DNA of 64,000 nucleotides from Candidatus Kryptoniota bacterium (GCA_938074445.1 CALJEK010000039.1:1-64000), one strand, 5' to 3'; positions 31,589 through 43,624 are shown, counted from the first letter of the stretch. Notes: a model not told the origin generated them from the sequence alone. Program-made: numbers and translations.

Positions 31589-32917
31589 ATGCTACCTGTC
31601 GAAATTATAGCTAAAAAAAGAAATGGTGAAAGACTAACCAAGGACGAAATTTCGTTCTTCATCAATGGGTATCTAAATGGCGCAATTCCCGACTATCAAA
31701 TGTCCGCCTTCCTGATGGCAATATATTTCCAAGGTATGGACTTTGAGGAAACAACATACCTCACAGAGATAATGCTTAACTCTGGGCATATTGTTGATCT
31801 CTCAGATATTCCTGGAATTAAGGTTGACAAACACTCAACAGGTGGTGTTGGCGACAAGGTTTCTTTAATCCTTGCGCCAATAGTTGCTGCAGCTGGCGTT
31901 CCTGTACCAATGATATCAGGTCGAGGGTTGGGTCACACAGGCGGAACTCTTGATAAGCTCGAATCAATCCCAGGATTTAGAACTAATCTTTCCATAGAAG
32001 AATACAAAAAAGTTATCTCAGAAATAGGTCTTGTGATGATTGGGCAAACTAAAGAAATTGCACCAGCTGACAAAAAAATTTACGCACTTCGCGATGTAAC
32101 AGCAACTGTTGAATCTATACCGTTGATCTCAGCAAGCATAATGAGCAAAAAACTTGCCGAAGGAATCGATGCCCTTGTCCTTGATGTGAAAACAGGGCAC
32201 GGTGCATTTATGAAAGAGTATGAAAAATCGCTTCAACTTGCGCAAGTGCTTTTCACGATAGGTAAAAATTTCGGCAAAAAAGTTATAGCATTTATAACCG
32301 ATATGAACCAACCACTTGGATATGCAGTTGGAAACTGGCTTGAGGTTGTTGAGTCAGTTCAATGTTTACGGGGACTTGATGTCCCAGACCTAATGTATAT
32401 AACCTATGTTCTCGCTGGAGCGATGATTATGCTTGGTGGGAAGGCTAACTCTTTAGAAGAGGGAATGAAAATTGCACAAAAAGTTGTTATCTCAGGCGAA
32501 GCTTATGAAAAATTTGTTCAACTTGTAGAAAAACAGGGTGGAGATGTAAGTTACATTGAGAACCTCGAAAAATATCCACTTCCGAAACATTCGATCGAAG
32601 TCAAAAGCACGCTTGATGGTTATGTTTATGAGATCGACGCCTTAGAAGTTGGGATGGTGGCTGTTATGCTTGGGGCTGGGAGAACAAAAGTTGATGACAT
32701 AATTGATCCAAAAGCAGGAATTGTTCTAAAGAAAAAAGTTGGTGATAAAGTTGAATTCGGGGAACAGCTTGCTGTTTTTTACACGGATAGAGATGAAGTT
32801 ATAAAAATTGCAAAGGAACGCTTAGCGAAAGCATTTAAAATAACCCCTCAAAAGCCGGAACCTTTAAAACTTGTAAAGGCAATAGTTGATGATAATGGCG
32901 TAAGAAACTGGGAATAA
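31589..32917 (+). CDS. pyrimidine-nucleoside/thymidine phosphorylase
   Basis: KVDKHSTGGVGDKVSLILAPIVAAAGVPVPMISGRGLGHTGGTLDKLESIPG. Confidence 0.96.
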   Translation: MLPVEIIAKKRNGERLTKDEISFFINGYLNGAIPDYQMSAFLMAIYFQGMDFEETTYLTEIMLNSGHIVDLSDIPGIKVDKHSTGGVGDKVSLILAPIVAAAGVPVPMISGRGLGHTGGTLDKLESIPGFRTNLSIEEYKKVISEIGLVMIGQTKEIAPADKKIYALRDVTATVESIPLISASIMSKKLAEGIDALVLDVKTGHGAFMKEYEKSLQLAQVLFTIGKNFGKKVIAFITDMNQPLGYAVGNWLEVVESVQCLRGLDVPDLMYITYVLAGAMIMLGGKANSLEEGMKIAQKVVISGEAYEKFVQLVEKQGGDVSYIENLEKYPLPKHSIEVKSTLDGYVYEIDALEVGMVAVMLGAGRTKVDDIIDPKAGIVLKKKVGDKVEFGEQLAVFYTDRDEVIKIAKERLAKAFKITPQKPEPLKLVKAIVDDNGVRNWE

Positions 32918-32918
32918 A

Positions 32919-32943
32919 AAAGGGCAGGCTTAAAGCCTGCCCT
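32919..32943. terminator. bidirectional intrinsic terminator
   Basis: AAAGGGCAGGCTT-A-AAGCCTGCCCTTT between convergent genes. Confidence 0.85.
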
Positions 32944-32966
32944 TTCCTTAACCTTTCATCAGCACA

Positions 32967-35051
32967 TCACTTGAGCAATACCATCTTTTTCGTTGCAACG
33001 AACTCATCGGCAGTTAACCTATAGAAGTAAACACCGCTTGCAAGTCCAGATGCGTTGAAATCAACTGTGTGTACACCAGCCCTCATATATCCATCTACCA
33101 AAACGCTTACCCTTTCACCTAAAGCATTAAATACCTCAAGTTTAACTTTAGCATCCTTTGGCAAAGCAAACGCTATCTTTGTGCTAGGATTGAATGGGTT
33201 CGGATAGTTCTGATAAAGTTCAAATTTAATCGGCACATCATAGGTTGGGAATTCAACACCTGTAATTTTGCTAATTGAAAGCTGAAGCAATCTCACGACA
33301 TATTTCGGATTGTGGACACCATGGCTTTTATCTTCAACAACATAACGATAGTTCCAATAAGCTTGCTTCAATCTAACCGAGTCTGGATCAGTTCTAATTT
33401 GCTGCCAGTCAACTCTTGGTTCTCCTCTCGGTGGCAATGCGATTGCAAGTTTTTCAACTAAACCATCAACCTCCTTCATAAATGGTTCAACAACACCATC
33501 CATATCATAGTCATAAGAAGCAATTATATCATCGAACTTAGTTATACCAGTATGGCATGTCACGCAACCGGTTATGTTATCATACTCTTGACCATCGGGA
33601 GCGATATATTTCATCTTCCAAGTATGCATTCCAATTTTATCTCTCGCAACATGACCAGTATCTGGGGTTGCGGACATATGACAGCCGACGCATGCATTTT
33701 CAACAAGTCGATGTCCAACGCTGCTTGGCATAGTTTCGCCCCAAGTGAAACCATTCTGCCCAAGATAAACATCACCAGCTCCAGCGTAGTGCGGTCCCCA
33801 AAATGGGCTAAGATTTGCCGTAATATATGTTAAAGCGTTTCTGCGATACTTATGACAATTAACACAGAGTTTACCTTTGCCAAGGTTAATTTGTGAATAG
33901 TTAAACCCATTCGCAAGTGTATCCGCCGATGCAGGTGCTTCTCTTAACTCCATTGAGTGCGGATCATGGCAGGTTTGACAAACTATCTTCGTGTGAGTGA
34001 TCGCACTATAACCTGTTGACGCCCTGTTATCAAATTGCTCATTTTTAACAAAGCTTACGAAAGCAGCGCCATCGTGGCAACGAACGCAAACATTAAGATT
34101 ATACTGCCCTGGTTGAATTGGCTGTGCTCCAGATGCAGTATTTCTAAAGCCACTTGACCAAACTGCTTCGGCATGACCTGAGTATTCCCACTGCACATAG
34201 CGATTATATCTCCAAGGTTTATTATGGCATTGAGCGCAAACTTCAGGATTCATCGTCTTTGGTTGTGTTCCAGCCCCAAAGTGAGCAGGATTTTTTGGAC
34301 CATGACAGTTTTCACATCCAATAGTTGCAAGTAGACTTAACCCTTTCTTATCAGTTGTTAAAAGTGAATCAAATAGCCCAGCTCTTGGTGGCTTCCATTG
34401 ATTCCAATCAAATCCAAGCTGTGTTGCAACATCGTCAAACCCACTATTGTTTGCCATTGTGTTGTAACCTGTCGTATGACATCTCCAACAGGAAGGACCC
34501 CAGTATGGAGTTAATTTCCCATTCATACCGCGCTCAAATATTGTCGCATGCCCAGAAGAACTCCACTTTGAATAGACATCAGGGGTTGGACTTTTATGAC
34601 AGCTTGCACAGTTAAGAGTTTGGCTACCTATGTTTTTCCAGTCAACGCCAGTGTAATTTGCTGCAATGATTGTAATAGTAGTATCGTCAACACCATTAAC
34701 AACAAGTTTAATTTGATAGGTCCCAGCTAAATCTGGAGTAAATGAAACCAATTGGGCACTTGTGCTACTCAAAACCGCATTTGAGTTCGTAGGCTTACTG
34801 ACGATTGACCACTCATAACTTGTGGCAGGTTTGAAAGCCGTATCACCAGAAATATCGTAACCCATAAGCCATACAACTGTGCCAGTCCCAACGACAGATA
34901 AACCAGAAGATACACTATCAAGGTTTGCAATTCCCATTTCTTTTAATTCATGTGGGGACATTCCCTTAATTTTGATGTAAGCCTTTTGGGCAAGGAGCGG
35001 AAAACTCAGGATTAAAAACAGGAGCAATAAAGTTATTGCTTTGGCTTTCAT
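32967..35051 (-). CDS. secreted nonaheme c-type cytochrome with T9SS (Por) C-terminal sorting domain
   Basis: Signal peptide; Ig/PKD-like N-domain; nine CxxCH; C-terminus FELYQNYPNPFNPSTKIAFALPKDAKVKLEVFNALGERVSVLVDG...GVYFYRLTADEFVATKKMVLLK. Confidence 0.92.
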   Translation of the reverse strand: MKAKAITLLLLFLILSFPLLAQKAYIKIKGMSPHELKEMGIANLDSVSSGLSVVGTGTVVWLMGYDISGDTAFKPATSYEWSIVSKPTNSNAVLSSTSAQLVSFTPDLAGTYQIKLVVNGVDDTTITIIAANYTGVDWKNIGSQTLNCASCHKSPTPDVYSKWSSSGHATIFERGMNGKLTPYWGPSCWRCHTTGYNTMANNSGFDDVATQLGFDWNQWKPPRAGLFDSLLTTDKKGLSLLATIGCENCHGPKNPAHFGAGTQPKTMNPEVCAQCHNKPWRYNRYVQWEYSGHAEAVWSSGFRNTASGAQPIQPGQYNLNVCVRCHDGAAFVSFVKNEQFDNRASTGYSAITHTKIVCQTCHDPHSMELREAPASADTLANGFNYSQINLGKGKLCVNCHKYRRNALTYITANLSPFWGPHYAGAGDVYLGQNGFTWGETMPSSVGHRLVENACVGCHMSATPDTGHVARDKIGMHTWKMKYIAPDGQEYDNITGCVTCHTGITKFDDIIASYDYDMDGVVEPFMKEVDGLVEKLAIALPPRGEPRVDWQQIRTDPDSVRLKQAYWNYRYVVEDKSHGVHNPKYVVRLLQLSISKITGVEFPTYDVPIKFELYQNYPNPFNPSTKIAFALPKDAKVKLEVFNALGERVSVLVDGYMRAGVHTVDFNASGLASGVYFYRLTADEFVATKKMVLLK

Positions 35052-35208
35052 AAATACTCCAAATATTTAGTTTTTAAGGCATTAAAATTTATAGCAATTC
35101 TTATGCCAATCAAAAAATTTAAAAAATTTTAAGTTTTTGAGAGATACATGTGCTAAAATGCCACAACTTACAAAAATTAGACGTCTCTTCATTCAACAAA
35201 ATTAAAAG

Positions 35209-36369
<1,161 letters not shown>

Positions 36370-36372
36370 TTA

Positions 36373-36549
36373 TCATACTTCCTCTTCGGCAACTTGATGC
36401 AGCTCGTCCGCCACCTCCTCCTCATCGAGATCGACAACTATATCTTTCATCAGGTCATTTATTAACCAATTCGCTATCATATATCCAACTGCAAGACCGA
36501 CGCCAAGTGCGGTTAATCCAGCGAGAACGATTTTAACTTCCTTCTTCAT
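36373..36549 (-). CDS. small membrane-anchored acidic-tail protein (58 aa, not in ORF track)
   Basis: Own translation: MKKEVKIVLAGLTALGVGLAVGYMIANWLINDLMKDIVVDLDEEEVADELHQVAEEEV*; A-rich leader and GGAT upstream of ATG. Confidence 0.55.
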   Translation of the reverse strand: MKKEVKIVLAGLTALGVGLAVGYMIANWLINDLMKDIVVDLDEEEVADELHQVAEEEV

Positions 36550-36553
36550 TTTC

Positions 36554-37273
36554 TCATCCTGATTTTGTTTTAAAATTTCTTTCAGTTGTTATGATTTCGT
36601 AAATTTTCCCGTCAACTATTTTTATAATTCTGTTTGCCATCTCCGCAAGCTTTTCATTATGAGTTGCGATTATAAAAGTTTGCTTGTATTTTCTATTTAG
36701 GTCGAACATCAGATTATGAAGTGCTTCTGCATTTTGACTGTCGAGATTTCCTGATGGTTCATCAGCAAGAATTATTTCGGGTGAATTCATCAAAGCCCTC
36801 GCAACCGCTACTCTTTGTTGCTCACCGCCAGAAAGCTCCGACGGTTTATGATGCACCCTGTCGGCAAGTCCAACTTCCTTAAGAAGCTCGTATGCTTTCT
36901 CTTTAACTTCATCAAAGCTTTTGCCTGCTATCATCGCTGGCATCGCGACATTTTCAATTGCTGTAAATTCAGGCAGTAGATGGTGAAATTGGAAAACGAA
37001 ACCAATTTTTTTATTTCTAAACTTTGCTATCTCAACATCAGACATTTTAAACACATCAATACCGTCAATGTAAACTTTGCCCTCGCTCGGTCTATCAAGC
37101 GCACCAATGATATGAAGAAGTGTACTTTTCCCAGCGCCAGATGCCCCAACTATCGCTATCATCTCGCCCTTTTTAACATCAAAACTTATTCCCTTCAAAA
37201 CATGAATCTTAACACTTTTGCCGAGCCAAAAAATTTTATGTATATTCTCCACCCTCAAAATTATCTCGCTCAA
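36554..37273 (-). CDS. lolD: LolD-like ABC transporter ATPase
   Basis: [58 protein letters not shown]. Confidence 0.9.
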   Translation of the reverse strand: MSEIILRVENIHKIFWLGKSVKIHVLKGISFDVKKGEMIAIVGASGAGKSTLLHIIGALDRPSEGKVYIDGIDVFKMSDVEIAKFRNKKIGFVFQFHHLLPEFTAIENVAMPAMIAGKSFDEVKEKAYELLKEVGLADRVHHKPSELSGGEQQRVAVARALMNSPEIILADEPSGNLDSQNAEALHNLMFDLNRKYKQTFIIATHNEKLAEMANRIIKIVDGKIYEIITTERNFKTKSG

Positions 37274-37293
37274 ATCCCATCCATTCTAAATTA

Positions 37294-38577
37294 TTATTTC
37301 ACAGCAAAAATTTCGCTTAAATCGCACTTCATTATGTTTTCAACAATCCTTTGAGCAAACTCGCTTGTTTTAACCTCAGTGGCACCTTCCATCTGGCGCG
37401 CAAAGTCATACGTCACATACTTTTGCTTTATCGTCTCTTGCATACCATATTCAATCAATTTAGCGACCTCTTTCCAACCGATATATTCAAACATCATAAC
37501 ACCCGAAAGAATAACTGAACCAGGATTAACCTTGTCAAGCCCAGCATATTTCGGAGCGGTACCATGAGTTGCCTCAAAAACAGCATAAAAATCACTGATA
37601 TTTCCACCTGGCGCAATTCCAAGCCCGCCGACGAGCGCAGCTGCAGCATCGGATAGATAATCACCATTAAGATTTGGCGTTGCTATAACATCATATTCAG
37701 CAGGTCTTGTGATTAACTGCTGGAACATATTATCTGCGATCCTGTCCTTGATGACAATTTTGCTATCCGGCTGTTTACCACCGTAATCTTTGTTAAGTTC
37801 TTCCTCTGTTATGACATACTCTCTAAACTCTTCAAGCGCGACTTGATATCCCCATTCGCGGAAAGCACCCTCCGTAAATTTCATTATATTTCCCTTATGA
37901 ACAAGCGTCACGCTTTTACGTCCGTTTTCAATTGCATATTTGATCGCCTTGCGAACAAGTCTTTTCGAACCAAACTCAGACATCGGTTTAACACCGATTC
38001 CTGAATCACTCCTAACCTTAATCCCAAACTCCTTCTCAAGTATATCAATCATCTTCAATGCTTCAGGCGAGCCCATTTTCCATTCAATTCCAGCATAAAC
38101 ATCTTCGGTGTTCTCTCGGAAAATAACAACATCAACATCTTGAGGTCTTTTCATTGGGCTTGGAACGCCCTCGTAATATTTAACAGGTCTAACGCATGCA
38201 TAAAGGTCTAAAACTTGTCTCAATGTTACATTCAAACTTCTTATACCACCACCAACAGGAGTTGTAAGAGGTCCCTTAATAGCAATTATATGTTCTTTAA
38301 TAGCCTCAAGCGTATCATCAGGAAGCCATACTTCGCGACCGTAAACTTTATTCGCTTTCTCACCAGCATAAATTTCAAACCATACAACTTTTTTCTTCCC
38401 GTTATAAGCCTTCTCAACAGCAGCATCAAAAACCATTCTCGCTGCCCTCCATATATCAGGTCCTGTTCCGTCGCCCTCAATAAATGGAATTATTGGATTG
38501 TCAGGAACATTTAATTTGCCATCTTTGATTGTTATTTTCTCGCCCTCAGAAGGTGGCACTAATTTTTCATATGCCAT
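37294..38577 (-). CDS. icd: NADP-dependent isocitrate dehydrogenase
   Basis: [75 protein letters not shown]-like GGAGGTAAT upstream. Confidence 0.96.
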   Translation of the reverse strand: MAYEKLVPPSEGEKITIKDGKLNVPDNPIIPFIEGDGTGPDIWRAARMVFDAAVEKAYNGKKKVVWFEIYAGEKANKVYGREVWLPDDTLEAIKEHIIAIKGPLTTPVGGGIRSLNVTLRQVLDLYACVRPVKYYEGVPSPMKRPQDVDVVIFRENTEDVYAGIEWKMGSPEALKMIDILEKEFGIKVRSDSGIGVKPMSEFGSKRLVRKAIKYAIENGRKSVTLVHKGNIMKFTEGAFREWGYQVALEEFREYVITEEELNKDYGGKQPDSKIVIKDRIADNMFQQLITRPAEYDVIATPNLNGDYLSDAAAALVGGLGIAPGGNISDFYAVFEATHGTAPKYAGLDKVNPGSVILSGVMMFEYIGWKEVAKLIEYGMQETIKQKYVTYDFARQMEGATEVKTSEFAQRIVENIMKCDLSEIFAVK

Positions 38578-38594
38578 ATTTTCATTACCTCCTG

Positions 38595-39050
38595 TTAAAT
38601 TATTTGTGTTTTAGGTTCGCTTATTCTTTGCTTTATTAAACTTGCGTATTTTTCAATCTCTCCCTTCGCATATTTTTTAATGATAGGCTTAAACTTCAGC
38701 CCATCACCAGAATATCTTGGTATTATATGAAAATGCAAATGCGGTATTCTCTGCCCAGCTACAAATCCATTATTTGAGACAAGGTTAAAACCACCCGGTT
38801 TTGGTTCAATTGAATCCATAATCGCTTGCGCAACAATCTTCACCGCTTTCAAAAGATATAAGTAAAGTTCCTCAGGCAAGGATAAAAAGTTATCATAATG
38901 CTCCTTCGGAATTACAAGAGCATGCCCAAAATTAACAGGATTAATATCAAGAATTGAAATGATATGCTCATCTTCATAAAGAATCTCCGCCTTCTCAAGA
39001 CCCTCAATAATTCTACAAAACACGCAATTTTCTTGAAACTTTGAGCCCAT
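38595..39050 (-). CDS. HIT family hydrolase (internal ATG at 39050 preferred)
   Basis: [43 protein letters not shown]...[11 protein letters not shown]. Confidence 0.92.
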   Translation of the reverse strand: MGSKFQENCVFCRIIEGLEKAEILYEDEHIISILDINPVNFGHALVIPKEHYDNFLSLPEELYLYLLKAVKIVAQAIMDSIEPKPGGFNLVSNNGFVAGQRIPHLHFHIIPRYSGDGLKFKPIIKKYAKGEIEKYASLIKQRISEPKTQII

Positions 39051-39174
39051 GAGCTTTCGCAAAAGTTTATGGCGAAAAATTTCACTATCACAGTTAAATT
39101 TAATCAAACAGCGAATAAATAACAATTTTGTTTTGCGCTGTCCCCGACTTAAATTTTATCAAAAACTTTACTTG

Positions 39175-40206
39175 ATGAAACAACCCAAAGTCAGCGTAAT
39201 CATCCTCAATTGGAACACTAAACATTTCCTTGCAAAATTTCTCCCATCTGTAATTCAAACGAACTATCAAAATTTAGAAATCATCGTCGCAGATAACGGC
39301 TCAACCGACGGAAGTGCTGAATTTGTGAGGGAAAATTTTAAAAATGTGAGACTTATCGCCTTTGACAAAAATTACGGTTTCTGCGGTGGCTATAACAAAG
39401 CAATTGAATTTGCCGATGGAGATTATATCGTCCTTCTCAACTCTGATATAGAGGTCACCCCTGAGTGGCTTAACCCGATTATAAGTTTTATGGAAGAAAA
39501 CAAGGATGTCTTCGCTTGTCAGCCGAAAATTTTATCTTATTTCGAAAGGAACAAGTTCGAATATGCAGGGGCATGCGGTGGCTTTATTGATAAATTTGGA
39601 TACCCATTCTGTCGTGGCAGAATTTTTAACTTCTGTGAGGAAGATACAGGTCAGTACGATGAAATAAAACAAGTTTTCTGGGCAACTGGAGCATGTATGG
39701 TAATTCGTAGAAATTTACTATACGAGATCGGTCTCCTTGACGAAGATTTCTTTGCACATATGGAAGAAATTGATCTATGCTGGAGAGCAAACCTTCATGG
39801 ATATAAAATATTTTGCATCCCGCAAAGTAAAGTTTACCATGTCGGAGGAGGAACTCTGCCAAAAACAAATCCCCAAAAAACATTTTTAAATCATAGAAAC
39901 AGCCTGATAATGCTCGAAAAAAACTTGACACTTCCAAATGTGCTTTTAATAATTCCGATAAGATTACTTTTGGACATTGTTTCGGCGATCGTTTACCTCC
40001 TCAAAGGAAACATAGGGGACTTTATCGCGGTGTTGAAAGCCCATTTCGTCTTCTGGAGCGCTCAACCCAAATGGATACTGAAGCGAATTAAAAACCGAAA
40101 GAACATCAAGAAGAAAAAAATAAACAGCAATTTGATATTTAGAAAAAGCATAGTAATTGAGCATTTTATACTCGGCAAAAAGAAGTTTTCCGAGTTGAAA
40201 TTTTAA
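39175..40206 (+). CDS. family 2 glycosyltransferase (ATG at 39175 preferred)
   Basis: KVSVIILNWNTKHFLAKFLPSV...IVADNGSTDGSAEFV...LLNSDIEVTPEWL...DEDFFAHMEEIDLCWRA. Confidence 0.92.
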   Translation: MKQPKVSVIILNWNTKHFLAKFLPSVIQTNYQNLEIIVADNGSTDGSAEFVRENFKNVRLIAFDKNYGFCGGYNKAIEFADGDYIVLLNSDIEVTPEWLNPIISFMEENKDVFACQPKILSYFERNKFEYAGACGGFIDKFGYPFCRGRIFNFCEEDTGQYDEIKQVFWATGACMVIRRNLLYEIGLLDEDFFAHMEEIDLCWRANLHGYKIFCIPQSKVYHVGGGTLPKTNPQKTFLNHRNSLIMLEKNLTLPNVLLIIPIRLLLDIVSAIVYLLKGNIGDFIAVLKAHFVFWSAQPKWILKRIKNRKNIKKKKINSNLIFRKSIVIEHFILGKKKFSELKF

Positions 40207-41387
40207 AAATAAATTCCTCCGAGAATTGTTCTCTTCTTTGCGCCTGTTACAGAAGTTATATTCACCGGATTTCCAGCCACCGTCTCATTTGCAAAAACAG
40301 CAAAGCAAATTGCTTCTTTCGCCTCCGAAGAAATCCCAAATTCATCGCTCACCCTAACAGGAACCTGAAAATATCTCTCGAGCGATCTAATCATAAACTT
40401 ATTATGGACCCCGCCACCACTTACGATTATCTCATCTACCTGCGTGTGCGGTTTGATAAATGTTTTATAGTTTTCGTATACTGCGCAAACCGTAAATTCA
40501 GTCGCCGTTGCAACTATATCCTCTGGAGAAAGCGATAACTCTTTACCCCATTTCAGTACTTGATTTACAAATATAGAACCAAATTCCTCTCTCCCCGTTG
40601 ATTTAGGTGGTCTTTTTCTAATAAAAGGATGTTCCATCATCTTCCCAAGCAAATCCTCGGAAACTTTCCCACTCTGTGCAATCCTTCCATTTTCGTCATA
40701 GTCTCGATTAAAAAATATCTTGACAAGTGCGTCAACGACCATATTTCCCGGACCTGTATCAAAAGCAATCACATCTTCAACATCGCAGTTCTTCTTCAAG
40801 ATTGTGAAGTTAGCGATCCCGCCAATGTTAAGCACCAATCTGTTCAAACTATCTGATGTGAAAATGATATAATCAAAGTAAGGAACAAGCGGAGCTCCCT
40901 CTCCATTCAAAGCCACATCGCCAACCCTGAAATTTCCAACTGTCGGAATACCCGTCAATTTAGCGATAACCCCGGGATCGCCAATTTGAAGTGTTGCCTT
41001 AACTTTATATCCAAACATCTCAACCTCGTTGGGCAGATGTTGAATCGTTTGACCATGCGAACCAATCAAATCAATATCTGAAACCTTGATGCTAAACTCG
41101 TCAAGCGTTTTAAGAATCGAATCAGCATAGACTTGAGCAATTAAAAAATTCAATCTACAAATTTCGTCAACTTTGCTTGTCTCAGGTTGCGAATTCTTTA
41201 AAATCAATTTTTTCAGTTCCTCGTTAAATGGAAATGTTTTCCATCCAATAGTTTTAACCCTTGTTTGCCTACCGGAGTTTAAAACCTCAACAACTGCAAC
41301 ATCGACCCCATCTGCTGAGGTCCCCGACATTAAACCAACTATTAATTTAGGGTTTTTCTCCCTTAATTTGATTAATCTTTCAATCAT
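40203..41387 (-). CDS. anmK: anhydro-N-acetylmuramic acid kinase
   Basis: VGLMSGTSADGVDVAVVE; GSHGQTIQHLP; NGEGAPLVPYFDY; LNIGGIANFT; FDTGPGNMVVDAL. Confidence 0.95.
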   Translation of the reverse strand: MIERLIKLREKNPKLIVGLMSGTSADGVDVAVVEVLNSGRQTRVKTIGWKTFPFNEELKKLILKNSQPETSKVDEICRLNFLIAQVYADSILKTLDEFSIKVSDIDLIGSHGQTIQHLPNEVEMFGYKVKATLQIGDPGVIAKLTGIPTVGNFRVGDVALNGEGAPLVPYFDYIIFTSDSLNRLVLNIGGIANFTILKKNCDVEDVIAFDTGPGNMVVDALVKIFFNRDYDENGRIAQSGKVSEDLLGKMMEHPFIRKRPPKSTGREEFGSIFVNQVLKWGKELSLSPEDIVATATEFTVCAVYENYKTFIKPHTQVDEIIVSGGGVHNKFMIRSLERYFQVPVRVSDEFGISSEAKEAICFAVFANETVAGNPVNITSVTGAKKRTILGGIYF

Positions 41388-41405
41388 ACCGCAGGTTAAT
41401 TTTGT

Positions 41406-42239
41406 TCAATATTCTATAAATTCAACCTCAACTTTCTTGGGTATTAATTTTCTTTCAAATCCCATATCAAGAAACAATTGCACTGCTTTTTTGCCGTCTT
41501 CGCCGTAATCAAGCGTCAATTCATTCACATACATACCAACGAATTTATCCGCAAGTTCGCTATCCATATCTCTTGCAAACTGTAAGGCATATTCGAGAGC
41601 CTCTTCTCTGTGCTCAAGCGCATATTTTATACTATCATACAGACATCTTGAGATATCTTTCATCAATTTAATTCCAAGTTCTTTTTTCACCGCGTTCCCA
41701 CCCAAAGGAAGAGGCAAACCCGTTTGCTTGTACCACCATTGACCAAAATCGATAATCTTAACAAGATTTGACTTTGAATAAGTCAACTGTCCTTCATGAA
41801 TTAAAAGTCCAGCGTCAACCTCGCCATTTAAAACTGCATCAATAATTTTGTCAAACGGAATTACTTTATACCTAACGTCTGGTTCATAAATCTTTAAAAT
41901 CAAAAAAGCGCTCGTCAAAGTCCCCGGAACCCCAACTGTAAAATTTTTTAAATGCGCAGGGGAAAACTTTTCTTTAGCCACGAGAATAGGACCATACCCA
42001 ATCCCCATACTTGCACCACATGGCATCAACATATATTTGTCCGATACATAAGCATACGCATGAAAAGAAATTGCGGTGATGTCATAAACACCATCAAAAG
42101 CTTTCCTGTTCAAGGTTTCTATATCGTCCAAAATGTTAACGAACTTTAGATCACCTGTATCAATCTTATTATTTACAAGAGCATAAAACATAAATGCATC
42201 ATCTGAATCCGGGCTGTGCGCAACAGTTATTTTCTTCAT
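41406..42239 (-). CDS. mqnD: 1,4-dihydroxy-6-naphthoate synthase (futalosine pathway)
   Basis: AHSPDSDDAFMFYALVNNKIDTG...DITAISFHAYAYVSDKYMLMPCGASMGIGYGPILVAK. Confidence 0.93.
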   Translation of the reverse strand: MKKITVAHSPDSDDAFMFYALVNNKIDTGDLKFVNILDDIETLNRKAFDGVYDITAISFHAYAYVSDKYMLMPCGASMGIGYGPILVAKEKFSPAHLKNFTVGVPGTLTSAFLILKIYEPDVRYKVIPFDKIIDAVLNGEVDAGLLIHEGQLTYSKSNLVKIIDFGQWWYKQTGLPLPLGGNAVKKELGIKLMKDISRCLYDSIKYALEHREEALEYALQFARDMDSELADKFVGMYVNELTLDYGEDGKKAVQLFLDMGFERKLIPKKVEVEFIEY

Positions 42240-42267
42240 TTGAGGAAATCTTTACTTTTTAATTAAC

Positions 42268-42933
42268 TCACACTTTCGCAGAAGGGCAAAGTTTGCTAAT
42301 CTTACATATCGAGCACTTCGGTTTTCTCGCTTCACAAACATACCTACCATGCTCCCCGATGAGATGCGAAAAAAGCGTCCATTTACCCTTTGGAACTATC
42401 TCCATCAACTCGAATTCAATTTTATCTGGGTTATTGCTTTTAACAAGCCCAAGTCTGGCAGTAACCCTCTTAAGATGCGTATCGACGATAATTCCTTCCT
42501 TTCCAAATGCGTTCGCAAGAACTGCATTTGCTGTTTTCCTGCCAACACCCGGAAGCTTAATAAGCTCATCAAGCGTGTCTGGGACATTACCGTTATAATT
42601 TTCAACCAGAACTTGGCAACAACTTTTAATCGCTTTTGCTTTATTTTTGTAAAATCCAGTTGGCTTTACCTCTTGCTCAAGCACTTTGAGATCAGCATTT
42701 GCATAATCTTGGGCAGTTCGATATTTTTTGAAAAGATTTTCAGTCACCTTGTTAACTCTTTCATCAGTGCACTGAGCAGCCAGTATCGTGGCTATTAAAA
42801 GCTCAAGCGGATTAGAAAAATTCAGGTGAGTTTTCGCATCAGGGTAAAGCTTTTTCAATATATTTATAATCTTGCCGACCCTTTTCTTTTTATCCCGAGG
42901 CGTTTCCTTTGCAAACCGGTTTCCCTTCGCCAT
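42268..42933 (-). CDS. nth: endonuclease III
   Basis: LIATILAAQCTDERVNKVT...LPGVGRKTANAVL...VDTHLKRVTARLGLV; C-terminal CxnC 4Fe-4S. Confidence 0.95.
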   Translation of the reverse strand: MAKGNRFAKETPRDKKKRVGKIINILKKLYPDAKTHLNFSNPLELLIATILAAQCTDERVNKVTENLFKKYRTAQDYANADLKVLEQEVKPTGFYKNKAKAIKSCCQVLVENYNGNVPDTLDELIKLPGVGRKTANAVLANAFGKEGIIVDTHLKRVTARLGLVKSNNPDKIEFELMEIVPKGKWTLFSHLIGEHGRYVCEARKPKCSICKISKLCPSAKV

Positions 42934-42936
42934 ATT

Positions 42937-43317
42937 TTAACCCATATTTTGTTTATTTTCTAAAGGCTCAATCTTTGCGGTCTTCATCAGCTCAGGCTTA
43001 AACTTTTCATCTTTGATTAGCAGTTCTTCAACGACTTTGCCCTTAATCAAATGTTCGCTTATAATTTTTTCTATATCCTCCTCCTCAACCCCTCCATACC
43101 ATACTGCCTCCGGATATATCACAACGCTTATGCCGTACTCACAGGCATCGAGACAACCTGCTGAATTAACTCTAAAAATTTTATTTAGACCGAGCTCGGC
43201 GATTCGCTTTTTAAATTCATCCTTTAACTTCTCTGAACCCTTTTGACCGCAGGAACCTTTGGGATGCCCAGCTGGGCGAGTATTTGTGCAGATGAAAATA
43301 TGCTTCTTAAATCTCAC
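42937..43317 (-). CDS. (2Fe-2S) thioredoxin-like ferredoxin
   Basis: HIFICTNTRPAGHPKGSCGQKGSEKL...VNSAGCLDACEYGISVVIYPEAVWYGGV. Confidence 0.88.
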   Translation of the reverse strand: MRFKKHIFICTNTRPAGHPKGSCGQKGSEKLKDEFKKRIAELGLNKIFRVNSAGCLDACEYGISVVIYPEAVWYGGVEEEDIEKIISEHLIKGKVVEELLIKDEKFKPELMKTAKIEPLENKQNMG

Positions 43318-43624
43318 CTTGATTCAAATTTTGATTTAACATCTTTAAATCGATTAACAAAACCACATCCCCTGATGCTGTACCTTTACTTGCCAACGTT
43401 TCATCGTTACTATATTCAAAACCGCGCGTCAGGTTAAAAAGCACAAAATCGTCCGCATCTCTTTCGCCATGATAAATTTCATCAATAAACCCCTTTACGA
43501 TTTCTCTTATCATAACTTCATCATCAGCCTCAAATCTGTAAACTTCACCCGAGAAACCTTTTCCAACTGCAAGTGTTATTCTCGCCACTTCACCAGTAAG
43601 AAGTTGTGATTTTAATATCTCCAT
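43307..43624 (-). CDS. small protein, predicted ubiquitin-like/YukD-like beta-grasp (inference)
   Basis: ARITLAVGKGFSGEVYRFEADDEVMIREIVKGFIDEI...FVLFNLTRGFEYSNDETLASKGTASGDVVLLID; overlaps neighbours on both sides. Confidence 0.5.
   Translation of the reverse strand: MEILKSQLLTGEVARITLAVGKGFSGEVYRFEADDEVMIREIVKGFIDEIYHGERDADDFVLFNLTRGFEYSNDETLASKGTASGDVVLLIDLKMLNQNLNQGEI

Noticed and set aside
38595-39250. Overlapping divergent ORFs (HIT 38595-39125 and GT2 39049-40206) as true overlapping genes
   Set aside because: Internal ATGs at 39050 ([12 protein letters not shown]) and 39175 (MKQPKVSVIIL) match the family N-termini and remove the overlap.
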